A DNA stretch of 64,000 nt from PALSA-243 sp963743705 (GCA_963743705.1 CAVUQS010000019.1:496001-560000), one strand, 5' to 3'. Shown: positions 47,181 through 57,676, numbered from the stretch's first letter. Notes: generated by a model from the sequence alone, not told the origin. Numbers and translations are program-made.

Positions 47181-49813
47181 ATGGACCCGGAACGCCCCGA
47201 AAAGCAATTCGATGACGAAATCGAGGCGCACCTCAGCATGTTGACGGAGCGCTTCCGGGCGCAAGGACTGCCGCTCGAGGAAGCGCGCGCCGCGGCGCAC
47301 CGGCAGTTCGGAAATCGCGCCTCGCTGATGGAGGCGCGCAATGAAATGCGGACATTCGTTTGGCTGGAAACGCTCTGGCAGGATCTGCGCCACGGCGTCC
47401 GCGCGCTCGCGAAGAATAAAGCCTTCGCAGCCGTTGCGATTTTGACGTTGGCCCTCGGCATCGGGGCCAACACGGCAATTTTCAGCTTGGTGAATTCAGT
47501 TCTGTTGCGCCCGCTGCCCTACCCGATTCCGAACGCCTCGCCGTGCTTTGGGGGAACGTCAAACGCGTGCGCGTGGAGCGGCGCGGCGCATCGTATCCCG
47601 ACTATCGCGACTGGCGCGACCATAGCCGCTCCTTCGAAGGCATGGCGGCGTTCGATGACACGCCGTTCGCGCTCACGGGAGTTGGAACGCCGGAGCGGAT
47701 TACCGGCGAGTATGTTTCGCAATCCTATTTTTCGTTGCTGGGAATTCATGCCGCGTTGGGCCGGACGTTCCGTCCGGAAGAAGATCAAGTCCCGCAGCGC
47801 GATGCCGTGGTGGTTTTGAGCGACGGCGCATGGCGGCGCCGCTTCGGAGGCGATCCGAGCGTGGTGGGCCGAAAAATTCAACTCGATGGCCGAGCGTACA
47901 CGATCATTGGCGTGGGCCCCGCCGGATTTCACGGCCTGACGGACCAGGCTGAAGTTTGGGTTCCGTTTTCCATGGCGGGCGACGCCGAGGAGCTCGGCGA
48001 CCGCGGCACGCGCGGCTTTCGTGTTCTCGCGCGATTGAAGCGCGGCGTCTCTCTCGACCGCGCGCAGGCTGAAATGGACGCCATCTGCGCGAACCTGGCG
48101 CACGCCTACCCGCACACCAACGAGGCCCGCGGCGTGGAACTCAGCCGTCTGGACAACGAGACATTCAGCGATCTCCGGAAGCCGCTTCTATTGCTGATGG
48201 CCGCGGTGGGCTTCGTCCTGCTCATCGCCAGCACGAATGTGGTGAACCTGCTGCTGGCCCGCGCGGAAACCCGCCGCCATGAGATCGCGATGCGCAAAGC
48301 GTTGGGCGCAAGCCGTGGGCGGTTGTTCCGGCAGCTTATGGCGGAAAGCGCGGTGCTGGTGGGGTTCGGCTGCGCCGCCGGCCTGGCGCTGGCGCATTAC
48401 GGCATTCAGGCGCTGATGGCCGCGAGCCCGGTACGGTTTCCGAGCTTTATTCATCCGACGATCGACGCCGGCGCGGGGTTGTTTACGGCGCTCGTATGCT
48501 GCGTGGTGGCGCTGGCTCTCGGCTTGGCGCCGGTGGCGCAGTTGAACGCCCAATTCAGCGAAGCGGTCAAACAAAGCGCGGCGCGATCGACTGGCGGACG
48601 CGGCGGTTCGCGATTCCGCGATGCGCTGGTTGCCGCCGAGGTCTCCGTATCGCTGCTGTTGCTGATCGGCGCGGGCTTGATGATTCGCAGCCTGCAGCAT
48701 CTGGCCGCGATCGATCCGGGTTACGACCCCAACCATTTGGCCGTTCTGAGCCTCAGCTTGCCGCGACTCCAGCCGGCCGGCGTCGCGCCTGCGAATGGTG
48801 TGGCGGACGCAAAGGTTGTGGTGGCGGCGAATGACATCCTGCGGCGGGTCGCAGCGCTGCCTTCGGTGGAATCGGCGAGCGTGGCATCGGATGCGCCCCT
48901 GCGCGGCGGTAACGCCGTCTTCTACAGCGCCGAAGGCCAGCCGCCAACCAACGCGCAGGCCGCGCCGCGCGCCTATTTCCATCGCGTGTCGCCGGATTTC
49001 TTCCGCACCATGCGCACGCCCTTCGCCGCGGGGCGAGGGTTCACAGAAGAAGAGGCGCACCGCAACGCCGATGTTGCGATTGTCACGGCGAACATGGTGA
49101 GCCGCTTCTGGCCTGGGCAGGACCCGATTGGCAAACGAATCAAAGTGGGCAGCCTGGAATCGCCCCGGCCATGGCTGACCATTGTAGGCGTGGTGGACGA
49201 GATGAAGTATCGCGGGCTGCCACAAAATCCAACGGCCGATCCCGATCTCTTCCAGGTTTTCAACGAACGTTCGCGCGAGTTTTGCCTGCTCGCGCGAACC
49301 GCTATCGACCCCGCGGTGATGCTCTCCACCATTCGCGGTTCGCTGGTTCGAGCCGACCCGTCGATTTTGATCTACGGCGGTGGCACGCTGGACAACATGA
49401 TTGGCGAGGAGACCGCACGGCCCCGCTTCACCGGCTGGCTGATGGCGATCTTCGCCGCAATCGCGTTGGCGCTCGCGATGATTGGTGTCTATGGTGTGAT
49501 GGCGTACAGCGTTTCGCGCCGCACGCGGGAGATCGGTCTACGCATGGCGCTCGGCGCGGACCGCCGTAACGTGTTGGGCCTCGTGGTGGGACGTGGGATG
49601 GCGGTGGTTGCTGTTGGGATGCTGGCGGGGACGGCGGCGGCGCTGGGGCTGACACGCCTGATGGCAGCGTTGATGTATGGTGTGAGCGCGACGGACCCGT
49701 TGACCTATCTAGCGGCGCCGATAGGATTGGGGGCGGTGGCGGCGGTGGCGGGTTTGCTTCCGGCGCTTCGCGCCACGCGGATTGATCCGGTTAGCGCGCT
49801 GCGGGATGAGTAA
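47181..49813 (+). pseudogene. ADOP-family permease, one-base frameshift
   Basis: From ATG 47181 (RBS GGAGG) the protein starts with a soluble ADOP N-terminal helix domain (DDEIEAHLSMLTERFRAQGL), then LRHGVRALAKNKAFAAVA and GIGANTAIFSLVNSVLLRPL. Near 47522-47527 the frame shifts. The text expected after LRPLPYP is D-SERLAVLWGN; one G is missing from CCG(G)ATTCC. The rest, from SERLAVLWGNVKRV, continues in the next frame through the MacB-like domain and two FtsX domains to 49813. With one base restored it is a full-length permease of about 877 residues, co-transcribed with padR. Confidence 0.88.
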
Positions 49814-49863
49814 GTGTCGCGGGCCACTTAATTTTCCGAAGGGCGCTCGGCGTGGTCGATAGG

Positions 49864-52839
49864 CTAGTGTTGCCCGTTGCCGCCGTTCGCGGCCGCGGTG
49901 GCGGGCTTGGCGTCCGCCGGTTTTTCCAATTCGGTCACGCGCGGCTCGAGGTGGTCTTTCATTTGCAAGAGTGGGATGCCCTTTTCCATCCAATCCGGCG
50001 ACGCTGTGTCTTTCAAATAGTGATCGAACCACTCGCGCATGCGCGTGCTGTAGTCCTTCATGTTCTTGGGCAGGCGCAGGCCGTGATTCTCGCCCTTGTA
50101 TTCGAGCATGATCACGGGCTTGTTGAGGCGGCGCAAGGTATTGAAGTATGCGATGCCCTGGGTCTGATCGACGGCGCCGTCTTTATCGTTGGCGAGGATG
50201 ATCAGCGGCGTCTTCACGTTCTGCGCGTGATAGACCGGCGAATTGCGGATGTAGGCCTCCATGTTGTCCCAGTAGCCGCCCGCGAAACGGCCCTGGCTGC
50301 TCTCGAAAATCGCCTGGTTGGTGCCGCCGGTGTTGCGATAGATGAGGCTGTACATGCTCACCATGTCGGTAAGTGGAGCGCCGGCGACAGCGGCATGGAA
50401 GATATCGGTCTGAGTCACCAGGAACGCGGTCTGATAACCGCCCCACGAGTGGCCCTGCAAGCCGACGGCGGCCGCATCGACGATTCCCGTGGCGATCGCC
50501 GCCTTCACCGCAGGAACCACACACGCTACCGCAGACATGCCAGGATCGTTGGTCTTATAAACGATGTCAGGCTCCAACACCGCATAGCCGTTGCTGGTGT
50601 AGTGGGCGATGTTGAAACCGTTGTAGGCCGGCTGCGGATAGACATTCGCGCCTTGCGAAAGCTTCTCGTAGATATAAACGATGGTGGGGTAATGTTTGCC
50701 CGGCTGATAATTGGCCGGAAGAAAGAGCGCGGCTTGTAACTTCTCACCGCGGGAGCTGCTGTAATCGACTAACTTGACGCCGCTCGGCCACAGGAAATCT
50801 TTCTGCTGTGGGTCGGCGTCGGTAATCTGCTTGCCGTTTTCCAGCGTCGCGTTGGATGCGTAGAAATTCGGGTAATCGGTGACGCTCTCGCGCGTGTAGA
50901 GATAGACGGCCGCCGATTTCGCTTTCACGAGCTGAGTATAAGAAGCGTCGCCCCATTGCAACATGCGAACGCCGGGCTTCCCCGGTTCGATGAGACCGAC
51001 GCCGCCCTTCTTGGTCCATTCGCCGTAGACGGAGATATAAACCGGCGCCGAAAGGTCTACGCCGCGCTCATCGGGATCGAGGCGGAACGGGCGGCGGTAG
51101 CGGATCTTGTCCTTGCCCCCGTTGACGGTCAGATTCACCGCCTGCCCACCGGCTACGGGCACTTTCCAGATGTCCCAGCCATCGGAGAGCAGCACCGCGG
51201 CGCTGTCGCTCGACCAGCCGAACGATTGGCGCGGCGGCTTGACCACCGGATGATCGTCTTCGTCGTCCCAGAATTTCGCGGGGACCTTCGACGTGAGGTC
51301 GGCCGACTTTCCCGTTGCCATGTCGTAGGCATAGAACACGCCGCCGTCGTAATAAAGGAAGCGCGCGCCATCGGGCGAGGCGCCCATCACGTGCTGGGCG
51401 TGCTTCAACGCGAGGCGGCGCTGGCCGGTGGAAGGATCGACGACATACGCGTCTTCGTAGCGGCGGCCGTCGAGATTGCCCTCGCGCTCATATTCGCGGA
51501 TATCCGTGCCGAGCCCGAAACGCTGCTGCGGCGTAAGGGCCACGGCGCGCACGGTTTCATCGGCCAGGCGGTAGAACTTCTTGGGACCCGGCCAGTAAAT
51601 GGCGGCGTAACTAAAATTCTTGTCGGCGTTTTCCTGCACCTGCTGTTGCGATTGCAGGCGCGGGTCTTTGTAGTGCCAAATGACCACGTCGGGCAGGTCG
51701 GGCTGATCCTGGGCGTTGGCCGGGGCGGCGGGGCGCGGAGCGTCGTCGCCGTTGGCCGCGGCATCGGCGGCGGCATTTCTCTTCTTGGCTTTCACTTCGT
51801 GAATGCCGAACATCACCGCCGAAAGATCTTCGCGCCAAACCGGCGGGCGGTTCGGGCTGATAGTCATCGCGGCGGGGAAAGTGGAATCGGATTTCGGATC
51901 GAAAACCACTTTCGTAGTGGGCCCGTTAGCCGCGAAATCCTTGAAGGCGACCAGGGTATAGAGCATGCCTTCGAAGGCTTTGTCATCGGTTCCGCGCAGG
52001 GTGGCGAGGCCGTCGCCTTTTTCGGTCCAGGAAAGGCTGCGATAGGAGGCCTGCGCGCTGTCGAGCGGCTGCGTGGCGCCGTTCGCCATGTTGCGCAGCT
52101 CGATGCCGTTGCCGGCTTTATCTTGCGCGTCGATGAGATAGGCGAACCACCCGCCTTTTTTATCGAAGGCGAAATCGGACACGTTGCCGATATTCAGCTC
52201 GCTGCCGTTAGAGAGTTCATAAAGAAGGATGTCGGAACCAGTGGGGCGATCGGCAGCCGCTGCGCCACCGCCTGCTCCGTTGGCCGCAGCCGCAGGACCT
52301 GCGCCGCCACCGGGCGCATCCGGACCGTAGCGCTGCATCACCAGGTAAGTGGACATTTCGCCGTTGAACGCGACGCGCCGCACCTTTTCGAATTCGGTCT
52401 TCTTGCCGGTGGCGAGTTCCAGCAGCACGGCCTTGGTTTGGATGGGCCGCCGGTCGCGCCGCAGACGCTTGGCCTGCTGCGTGGTGGGATAGGAGTGGAA
52501 CACGGCCCAGCGCCCGTCGGCGGAGATCACTGGGTCGCCGCCTGCCGCCGCGATTGGCGCCGCGGCCGGGGCTGCAAGACTCGGCGGGGACGCCGCGCTC
52601 GGATCGCCAATGGGAAAGCGCAGCTCTTTGCCGGTTTTGAGATTACGGAGCACCACTTCCGCCGCGCCTTCATTGGGCGCCAGGCGATAGCCGAACCATT
52701 CACCGTCATGCGAAACCGATGGGCTCTGGATGTGTTTCCACGCGACCATATCGGGAATGGTCAGCGGGCGTGGCGTTGGGGCATCGGCCGCGAAAAGCAA
52801 TCCGATGCCGATGAACAGAGCGAAGGCGATGCGCTTCAT
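49864..52839 (-). CDS. Secreted S9-family (prolyl-oligopeptidase-type) peptidase
   Basis: 991 residues with a signal peptide (MKRIAFALFIGIGLLFAAD). A long beta-propeller/WD40-like region ends about residue 700, followed by an alpha/beta hydrolase with nucleophile Ser in GLQGHSWGGYQTAF, Asp in ANDKDGAVDQTQG and His in EYKGENHGLRL. This is the catalytic layout of S9 prolyl oligopeptidase/dipeptidyl peptidase-like enzymes. Low-complexity Ala/Gly insertions are present in the propeller. Convergent with the ADOP gene. Confidence 0.92.
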   Translation of the reverse strand: MKRIAFALFIGIGLLFAADAPTPRPLTIPDMVAWKHIQSPSVSHDGEWFGYRLAPNEGAAEVVLRNLKTGKELRFPIGDPSAASPPSLAAPAAAPIAAAGGDPVISADGRWAVFHSYPTTQQAKRLRRDRRPIQTKAVLLELATGKKTEFEKVRRVAFNGEMSTYLVMQRYGPDAPGGGAGPAAAANGAGGGAAAADRPTGSDILLYELSNGSELNIGNVSDFAFDKKGGWFAYLIDAQDKAGNGIELRNMANGATQPLDSAQASYRSLSWTEKGDGLATLRGTDDKAFEGMLYTLVAFKDFAANGPTTKVVFDPKSDSTFPAAMTISPNRPPVWREDLSAVMFGIHEVKAKKRNAAADAAANGDDAPRPAAPANAQDQPDLPDVVIWHYKDPRLQSQQQVQENADKNFSYAAIYWPGPKKFYRLADETVRAVALTPQQRFGLGTDIREYEREGNLDGRRYEDAYVVDPSTGQRRLALKHAQHVMGASPDGARFLYYDGGVFYAYDMATGKSADLTSKVPAKFWDDEDDHPVVKPPRQSFGWSSDSAAVLLSDGWDIWKVPVAGGQAVNLTVNGGKDKIRYRRPFRLDPDERGVDLSAPVYISVYGEWTKKGGVGLIEPGKPGVRMLQWGDASYTQLVKAKSAAVYLYTRESVTDYPNFYASNATLENGKQITDADPQQKDFLWPSGVKLVDYSSSRGEKLQAALFLPANYQPGKHYPTIVYIYEKLSQGANVYPQPAYNGFNIAHYTSNGYAVLEPDIVYKTNDPGMSAVACVVPAVKAAIATGIVDAAAVGLQGHSWGGYQTAFLVTQTDIFHAAVAGAPLTDMVSMYSLIYRNTGGTNQAIFESSQGRFAGGYWDNMEAYIRNSPVYHAQNVKTPLIILANDKDGAVDQTQGIAYFNTLRRLNKPVIMLEYKGENHGLRLPKNMKDYSTRMREWFDHYLKDTASPDWMEKGIPLLQMKDHLEPRVTELEKPADAKPATAAANGGNGQH

Positions 52840-52892
52840 GCGGGGATCGTATCATAACCCGCCGGGCGCGTCGCGCGTCGATGAGAGAGGCG

Positions 52893-53429
52893 TTAGTTTC
52901 CGCGCCCGCCGCGGCCAGCCGTATCGCTAGATGGCGGCACGATGTTCTTCAAACGCAGATAAACGCTGATGTAGCCGTACTCTTCGTTATTGTGCGCGAC
53001 CGTCATGTAGGTCAGCGATCCGAATTTGGTCATCGCGCCGCGGCCTTCGCCGGCCATCTGGAAGGCGTTGGCGTCGGTGATGGATTCCCAGGCGGCGTCG
53101 CAATAGTCGAACGATTCCTTCACCGCTTTGGAAATATCGGCCTTATTCTTGGCGCCGAAATCGAGAGTCTTCTGCTCGCCGCGGACTCGGGAGCATGCGC
53201 CTTCCTGCGCCTGCGCGATGTGCATGAACAACTCGCCGAGGGTGCGCACGTCAGGAGTCGCCTTGTAGTTATAGAGATCCTCGGGGACCTTGTCGACCGC
53301 CTTCAGAATATTATTCTTGACGAACGTGTAGCGGGCCTTCATTTCGGCGATCATCGGATTCGTGGTCTGCGCTTGGAGCGCAACCGAAAACAGCGTGACG
53401 CTCAACAGACAGAAAGCGGAACGGAACAT
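52893..53429 (-). CDS. Exported DinB-superfamily protein
   Basis: 178 residues with a signal peptide (MFRSAFCLLSVTLFSVALQA) and a four-helix DinB/YfiT-like bundle. The usual metal-binding histidines are placed at LFMHIAQAQ and TVAHNNEEYGY, with the third site less clear. RBS GGAGA precedes the ATG. DinB proteins include thiol transferases and many of unknown role; export is common in Acidobacteriota. Confidence 0.85.
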   Translation of the reverse strand: MFRSAFCLLSVTLFSVALQAQTTNPMIAEMKARYTFVKNNILKAVDKVPEDLYNYKATPDVRTLGELFMHIAQAQEGACSRVRGEQKTLDFGAKNKADISKAVKESFDYCDAAWESITDANAFQMAGEGRGAMTKFGSLTYMTVAHNNEEYGYISVYLRLKNIVPPSSDTAGRGGRGN

Positions 53430-53512
53430 GAAAATCTCTCCAGAGTGGATTGGGATCGAAGACGATCATAACGTACGCTCGTGCATACGCGCCATGCCGC
53501 GCGCGTAAAATC

Positions 53513-55831
53513 TCAATCGCGGCGCAGAGCGTCCATGGGGTCGACGCGCGAGGCGGCGTTGGCGGGCGCGTAGCAAGCGAAAGCCGCCACGATCGCGAGC
53601 GTGAGCGCTACCACCGCGATGGTCGCCGGGTCGGCAGGCTTCACGTTGTAAAGCAATTTCTGGATGAGCCGGGTGAGCAACAAGGAAGCCGCGAGGCCGG
53701 CCACCAAGCCGATGCCGACCAGTTGGAAGCCTTGGCGCAGAATGGCGCCCAACACCTGCGTGCGGTTCGCGCCCAATGCCATGCGAATGCCGATATCGCG
53801 CGTTCGCTGTGCCACCATATGCGCCAGCAAACCATACAGACCGATGGCGGCGAGCAACAGAGCGAGAACGGCGAAGGCGCCAAGCAGCCACAGTTGCGCG
53901 CGCTGCGTGGTGAGTTCGCCTTCGACCAGGTCCTGAAGCGGCTGCACATCGGCGACCGGCTGGTTCGGATCGACCGCCCAAACCGCTCGCCGCAGTGCGG
54001 TGGCGTAATTGAGCGGATCGCCTTGCACACGAACGGCAAGATCGCGCGGGGTGAAATAGCCGAGTACGCCGTAGGGCTGCATCACCGGATAGTAATTCTC
54101 GGCGCGGCTGGCGACGTCGATTCCCATTTGCTTCACGTCGGACACGATTCCCACGATGGTGAGCCACGGCTGGCCGTCCTGGTAGATGCGGAAGCGATGG
54201 CCGAGCGCATTGCGGCCGGGCCAGAACTGGCGCGCGGTCGATTCGTTGACGATTGCGACGGGCTGAGACGTGGGCGTGTCGCGCTCATCGAAATAGCGGC
54301 CCGCGACGAGGCGCATGCCCGCCGCGCGAAAATAACCGGCGCTCACCACGCGGTGGTTGGCATCGGGCGCGTGGCCCGGCGGAGGCGGCGGGGCATCTTC
54401 CACCAGGAACCCGCTGGTTCCGCCGCGATTCGTCAGCGGCAGAAAAGTGGTGTAGCCGGCCGAGGAGACGCCGGGAATGGCGGCGACCCTCTGCAGCACG
54501 TCGCGATAGAAATTGGCGCGCGCCTCATAGGTGCGATAACGCGATGCATCCGAACCGGCTAGCGCGGTGCGTAGCGTCATGACGTGCGCGGGCTCGAAAC
54601 CGAGATCGGCGTGCACCAGCGCCCACACGGTTTTCACCATGAGTCCCGCGGCGGTGCAAAGAACGGCGGCGAGCGCGACTTCGGAGATCACCAGACCGGC
54701 GCGCAGGCTGCTCGCGCCGCCGATTCCCGCGCGCCCGTCCTGGTTCAGCGCCAGCGCGAGATCCACGCGGGCCATTCCTCGCGCGGGAAGCGCGCCGAAA
54801 ATGAGGGCCGCGAGGATCGCAACTGCGGCGGTAAAGAGCAGCAGGCGGACATCGAGTTGAGGCTCGGCCCAGCCCCGCAACGTGGCAGGCACGAGCGCGT
54901 GCAGGGGCCGCATTCCATACGCGGCGATTAGCGCGCCAAGTAAGGCGCCGGCGCCGGCAATCAGCAGGCTTTCGGCCAGGCCCTGGCGCATGAGCTGCCA
55001 ACGCCCGGCCCCCAAAGCCGCACGCACGGCAAATTCGCGGCGGCGTCCGGCGGCGCGAGCGAGCAAGAGACCGGCGATGTTGGCGCAACAGATCAAGAGC
55101 ACGATTCCGACTCCCGCTGCGAGCACGCGCACGCCGAGATCGAGCTTGCCGAGAAATTGCTCGCGGATGCCGACCACGACGGCGCCGAGGCGATCGTTGC
55201 TATCGGGATGCTCGCGGGCCAGTTGCGCGCCGATGGCCGACATATCGCGCTGCGCGTCCTCCAGATTGACGCCGGGACGCAGCCGCGCAAACACGTTCAG
55301 CAGGTGGCTTTGGCGGCGCGCCCATTCCGCCGGCGAAAATGCCATGGGCAGCCAGACATCGCTGACGCCGGGAAATGCGAATCCGCCCGGCATTACGCCG
55401 ATGACGCGATATTTGACGCCGTCGAGCAGGATATCGTGGCCGACCATGGAACGGTCGGCGCCGTAGCGTTGGCTCCAGAGGTTGTGACTCAACAACACGA
55501 CTCTGGGGCCGCCAGCCTGATCTTCCTGGGGCGAAAATCCGCGGCCCAGCAGAGGCGCGACGCCGAGCAGCGGCAATAGATTTCCGGTCATCAATGTCAC
55601 GTTCACTTGCTGCGGCTGACCATCGCCGGTGATGGCGCGCAGGTCGCCGCGGGTGGCCGCCATGTCGGTGAAGACATGGTTGCGTTGTTTCCAATCGATG
55701 AAATTGGCCGGCGCGGGCGTATTTTGCGGGAAGCCCATCCAAGAGGCGTCTTCCCACACCTCCACGACCCGCGCGGAATCCTTCATCTGCAAGGGGCGCA
55801 ATAGCAGGGCATCCACCATGCTGAAGAGCGC
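53513..55831 (-). pseudogene. ADOP-family permease, C-terminal part (interrupted by mobile element)
   Basis: The frame starts without its own start codon at the left junction of the element and reads ALFSMVDALLLRPLQMKDSA, which is exactly what follows GIGAN-x in intact ADOP genes. It continues through the MacB-like domain (VNVTLMTGNLLPLLGVAPLL) and the two FtsX domains (CCANIAGLLLARAAGRRREF; AAIGLYGLLAHMVAQRTRDI) to a normal C-terminus. The missing first 35-36 codons are at 58856-58963, beyond the element. An internal ATG at 55819 could start a protein lacking the first membrane helix, but function is doubtful. Confidence 0.93.
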
Positions 55832-55843
55832 AGTGGGAAATTG
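55817..55843 (+). repeat. Left attachment junction (attL) of the mobile element
   Basis: ADOP sequence coming from the left ends near 55831. In ADOP codon register with the right junction, the only dinucleotide identical on both sides is GC (55830-55831 and 58854-58855). This is the best estimate of the crossover point, not proof of it. Confidence 0.6.
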
Positions 55844-55892
55844 GCTCCATACCGGATATCACCGTCCGGTTTCCGCAACCCATTGAAATACC

Positions 55893-55917
55893 GAGGCTGG
55901 TTCAATGAACCAGCCTC
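55893..55917 (+). terminator. Perfect 11-bp hairpin at the left end of the element
   Basis: GAGGCTGGTTC pairs perfectly with GAACCAGCCTC around AAT. It has no T-run. It could end transcripts, or be a recombination or replication structure. Confidence 0.6.
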
Positions 55918-55927
55918 CTGCCCGCAA

Positions 55928-55964
55928 GGGCGCCGGTAACGCCGTAACGGCGCTTCCGGCGCCC
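55928..55964 (+). other. Compound stem-loop at the left end of the element
   Basis: GGGCGCCGG (55928-55936) pairs with CCGGCGCCC (55956-55964), and inside it CGCCG pairs with CGGCG around TAA. The structure begins 10 bases after the previous hairpin. The region 55965-56051 then leads to a GAGGGGG RBS and the first gene. Confidence 0.6.
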
Positions 55965-56051
55965 GACAACCCCCCGCGCCAGCACTGTGAACAGGGCGCG
56001 GCCCCAATCGGAGGCCGCCCATGAGTCTCTGCTTTCCCGAGGGGGACTGAC

Positions 56052-56327
56052 ATGCCCTGCGTCATCCTGCTGCATGCGACGCGCCTGGGATTCGGCGCCA
56101 CCGACTTTGACGGCCGTTATGTGAAGGCTTACGACCCGACGTATCAGCCGGTGGGCGCTCCCTACAGCGGCGGCATTCTCGAAGTCACCCGCGATCCGAA
56201 CCAGGCGCTGCAATTCCCCGACGTTGCCGCCGCCTTCGAAAAGTGGCGGCAACCGCATGGAATCCGGCCCGATGGCGAGCCGAACCGCCCGCTCACCGCT
56301 TGGAGCATGGAGGTCCGCACCGTATGA
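56052..56327 (+). CDS. Element gene 1: small hypothetical protein
   Basis: 91 residues, RBS GAGGGGG. It is a beta-rich sequence (MPCVILLHATRLGFGATDFD, GRYVKAYDPTYQP) with no recognised domain and no membrane or signal segment. It resembles the small accessory proteins common in phages and integrative elements in size and arrangement. Its stop overlaps the next start as ATGA, so the two are translationally coupled. Confidence 0.65.
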   Translation: MPCVILLHATRLGFGATDFDGRYVKAYDPTYQPVGAPYSGGILEVTRDPNQALQFPDVAAAFEKWRQPHGIRPDGEPNRPLTAWSMEVRTV

Positions 56328-56677
56328 TCTGCGCCGCCTGCAATAGGCTCGTCCCCGACAACCTGATCGACTGCCCGGTCTGCGCTATGCGGCGCAGCGA
56401 CGTCCACGTCCGCACGCGCCAGTATGAAGCGCTGCTGATGGTCGAGGCCGGCCGCGGCGAGCTGATCGGCCATCGCCTCACCGATGGCAACACCCATATC
56501 AAGATGTTCGGGTCCGATCTCTGCTTCTGCGGACAACCGGCTACGGCCATACCGCGCAGGCGCCGCCCGATGGAATGGGGGGCCAACGTCTTCGTCGGCG
56601 TTTGCTCGAAGTGCCGCGAAGCGATCGAGGCCATCCTCGCCGAAGCGCGCGCTGCCCACCGGGAGCAACAACATTGA
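56324..56677 (+). CDS. Element gene 2: double zinc-finger-like small protein
   Basis: 117 residues from the ATG in the ATGA overlap. Two CXXC pairs lie at the N-terminus (CAACNRLVPDNLIDCPVC), and two more later (CFCG and VGVCSKC), which suggests one or two zinc ribbons. A longer in-frame start exists but lies inside gene 1. Nucleic-acid or protein binding is plausible; nothing more can be said. Confidence 0.7.
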   Translation: MICAACNRLVPDNLIDCPVCAMRRSDVHVRTRQYEALLMVEAGRGELIGHRLTDGNTHIKMFGSDLCFCGQPATAIPRRRRPMEWGANVFVGVCSKCREAIEAILAEARAAHREQQH

Positions 56678-56927
56678 TCCGCGTCCTCGCCCGAGCGAGC
56701 CGTGGCCCGGCGAAGAACAAGCGCTGGCCGTGCTGATCCAGAGATACGAGGACGGCGTGAAGTATGGCCGCTGGTTTCGCCTTTGGCTCAGGCGCGCGCA
56801 GCAAATCATCGACAGCGCGTACGCCACGCCCGAATGGATGCGCAACTCGCGCACCGACTACACCGACGACACCGCGCTCGTCATCCGCGACTATCTCGCG
56901 GAATTCGAGGAGGAACTTAAGCGATGA
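56673..56927 (+). CDS. Element gene 3: small helical protein, start uncertain
   Basis: The frame that reads LAVLIQRYEDGVKYGRWFRL and DYTDDTALVIRDYLAEFEEE continues the operon. The only start close to the gene 2 stop is an ATT at 56673, seven bases after GGGAG; a GTG at 56730 is an alternative giving 65 residues. The protein is short, amphipathic and charged, with no known domain. Its stop overlaps the next start (ATGA). Confidence 0.55.
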   Translation: MDPRPRPSEPWPGEEQALAVLIQRYEDGVKYGRWFRLWLRRAQQIIDSAYATPEWMRNSRTDYTDDTALVIRDYLAEFEEELKR

Positions 56928-57130
56928 CGACTATTGAAAAACCCCTGCAGCGCGAGACGGCCGCCACGTACCGCGGCCGCCCGCTCATCGTCCGTCTGCA
57001 TCCCAGGTTCATCGAGGTGGGCCTGAAACGCCATCGCCTCTTCAAAGCGTCCTACGACGCGCTGTATGAGATGGCGATGAAGCTCGAATTCCGGGCGCAG
57101 GCCGCCCAAAACGAAAGGAGCGTCCGATGA
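56924..57130 (+). CDS. Element gene 4: small hypothetical protein
   Basis: 68 residues with a strong GAGGAGGAA RBS. Sequence features are RGRPLIVRLHPRFIEVGLKR and ASYDALYEMAMKLEFRAQ, suggesting a short beta pair and a helix, as in small phage proteins. No assignment. Overlaps both neighbours by ATGA. Confidence 0.7.
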   Translation: MTTIEKPLQRETAATYRGRPLIVRLHPRFIEVGLKRHRLFKASYDALYEMAMKLEFRAQAAQNERSVR

Positions 57131-57645
57131 AACGACCCAACGCCGTGCTGCTGCCGACGCTGGTAGCAATGGCGGTTGAGCGAACCGAAGGCGACGCCAG
57201 CATCGCCGCCTACCTGCTGAAGATGACCGATATTGCGGACGATAGAAGCGCCAGGGTCGAGCTGTGCCGCCGCGCGGACGCGCGCCCGCCGATCGTCTGC
57301 CTCTGCGGATCGACGCGCTTCTGGCGCGAATACTTCGAAGCCAACATGGCCGAGACGAAGGCCGGCAAGATCGTTCTCTCGGTCGGCTTCTTCGTCCACC
57401 AGGGCGACGGCGGCGATCCCGGCATCTATCAGGGCGTTTCGCCCGAGGACAAGTCGAAGCTCGACGAGTTGCATCTGCGCAAGATCGACCTGGCCGACGA
57501 AGTTCTAGTGCTCAACGTCGGAGGCTACATCGGTGACTCGACCCGCGCCGAGATCCAATACGCCAGGACGCGCCGCAAGCCGGTGCGCTTTCTGGAGCCG
57601 GAGCGCGCGCGCGCGGGGGCAACGGTCGAGATGCAAGAGGGCTGA
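57127..57645 (+). CDS. Element gene 5: nucleoside 2-deoxyribosyltransferase-like protein
   Basis: 172 residues, RBS AAAGGAG. After an N-terminal helical part, the C-terminal 110 residues begin IVCLCGSTRFWREYFEANMA and contain KIVLSVGFFVHQGD, HLRKIDLADEVLVLNVGGYI and the glycosidic signature GDSTRAEIQYARTRRKPVRF. This is the Rossmann-like fold of phage-encoded nucleoside 2-deoxyribosyltransferase/hydrolase proteins, which act on N-glycosidic bonds of nucleotides. A role in nucleotide salvage, DNA modification or defence is inferred only. The start overlaps gene 4 by ATGA. Confidence 0.85.
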   Translation: MKRPNAVLLPTLVAMAVERTEGDASIAAYLLKMTDIADDRSARVELCRRADARPPIVCLCGSTRFWREYFEANMAETKAGKIVLSVGFFVHQGDGGDPGIYQGVSPEDKSKLDELHLRKIDLADEVLVLNVGGYIGDSTRAEIQYARTRRKPVRFLEPERARAGATVEMQEG

Positions 57646-57647
57646 CT

Positions 57648-57676
57648 TATATGAGCATGGGTATACTGGAATGGAA
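57648..57676 (+). promoter_or_regulatory. Repeated leaderless promoter-like motif, copy 1
   Basis: TATATGAGCATG (57648-57659) is followed after two bases by a -10-like TATACT (57662-57667) and, eight bases on, by the ATG of element gene 6 (57676). Copy 2, before the recombinase, has the same 28-base distance from repeat to ATG. Transcription starting about seven bases after the -10 would give an almost leaderless mRNA. Confidence 0.7.
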
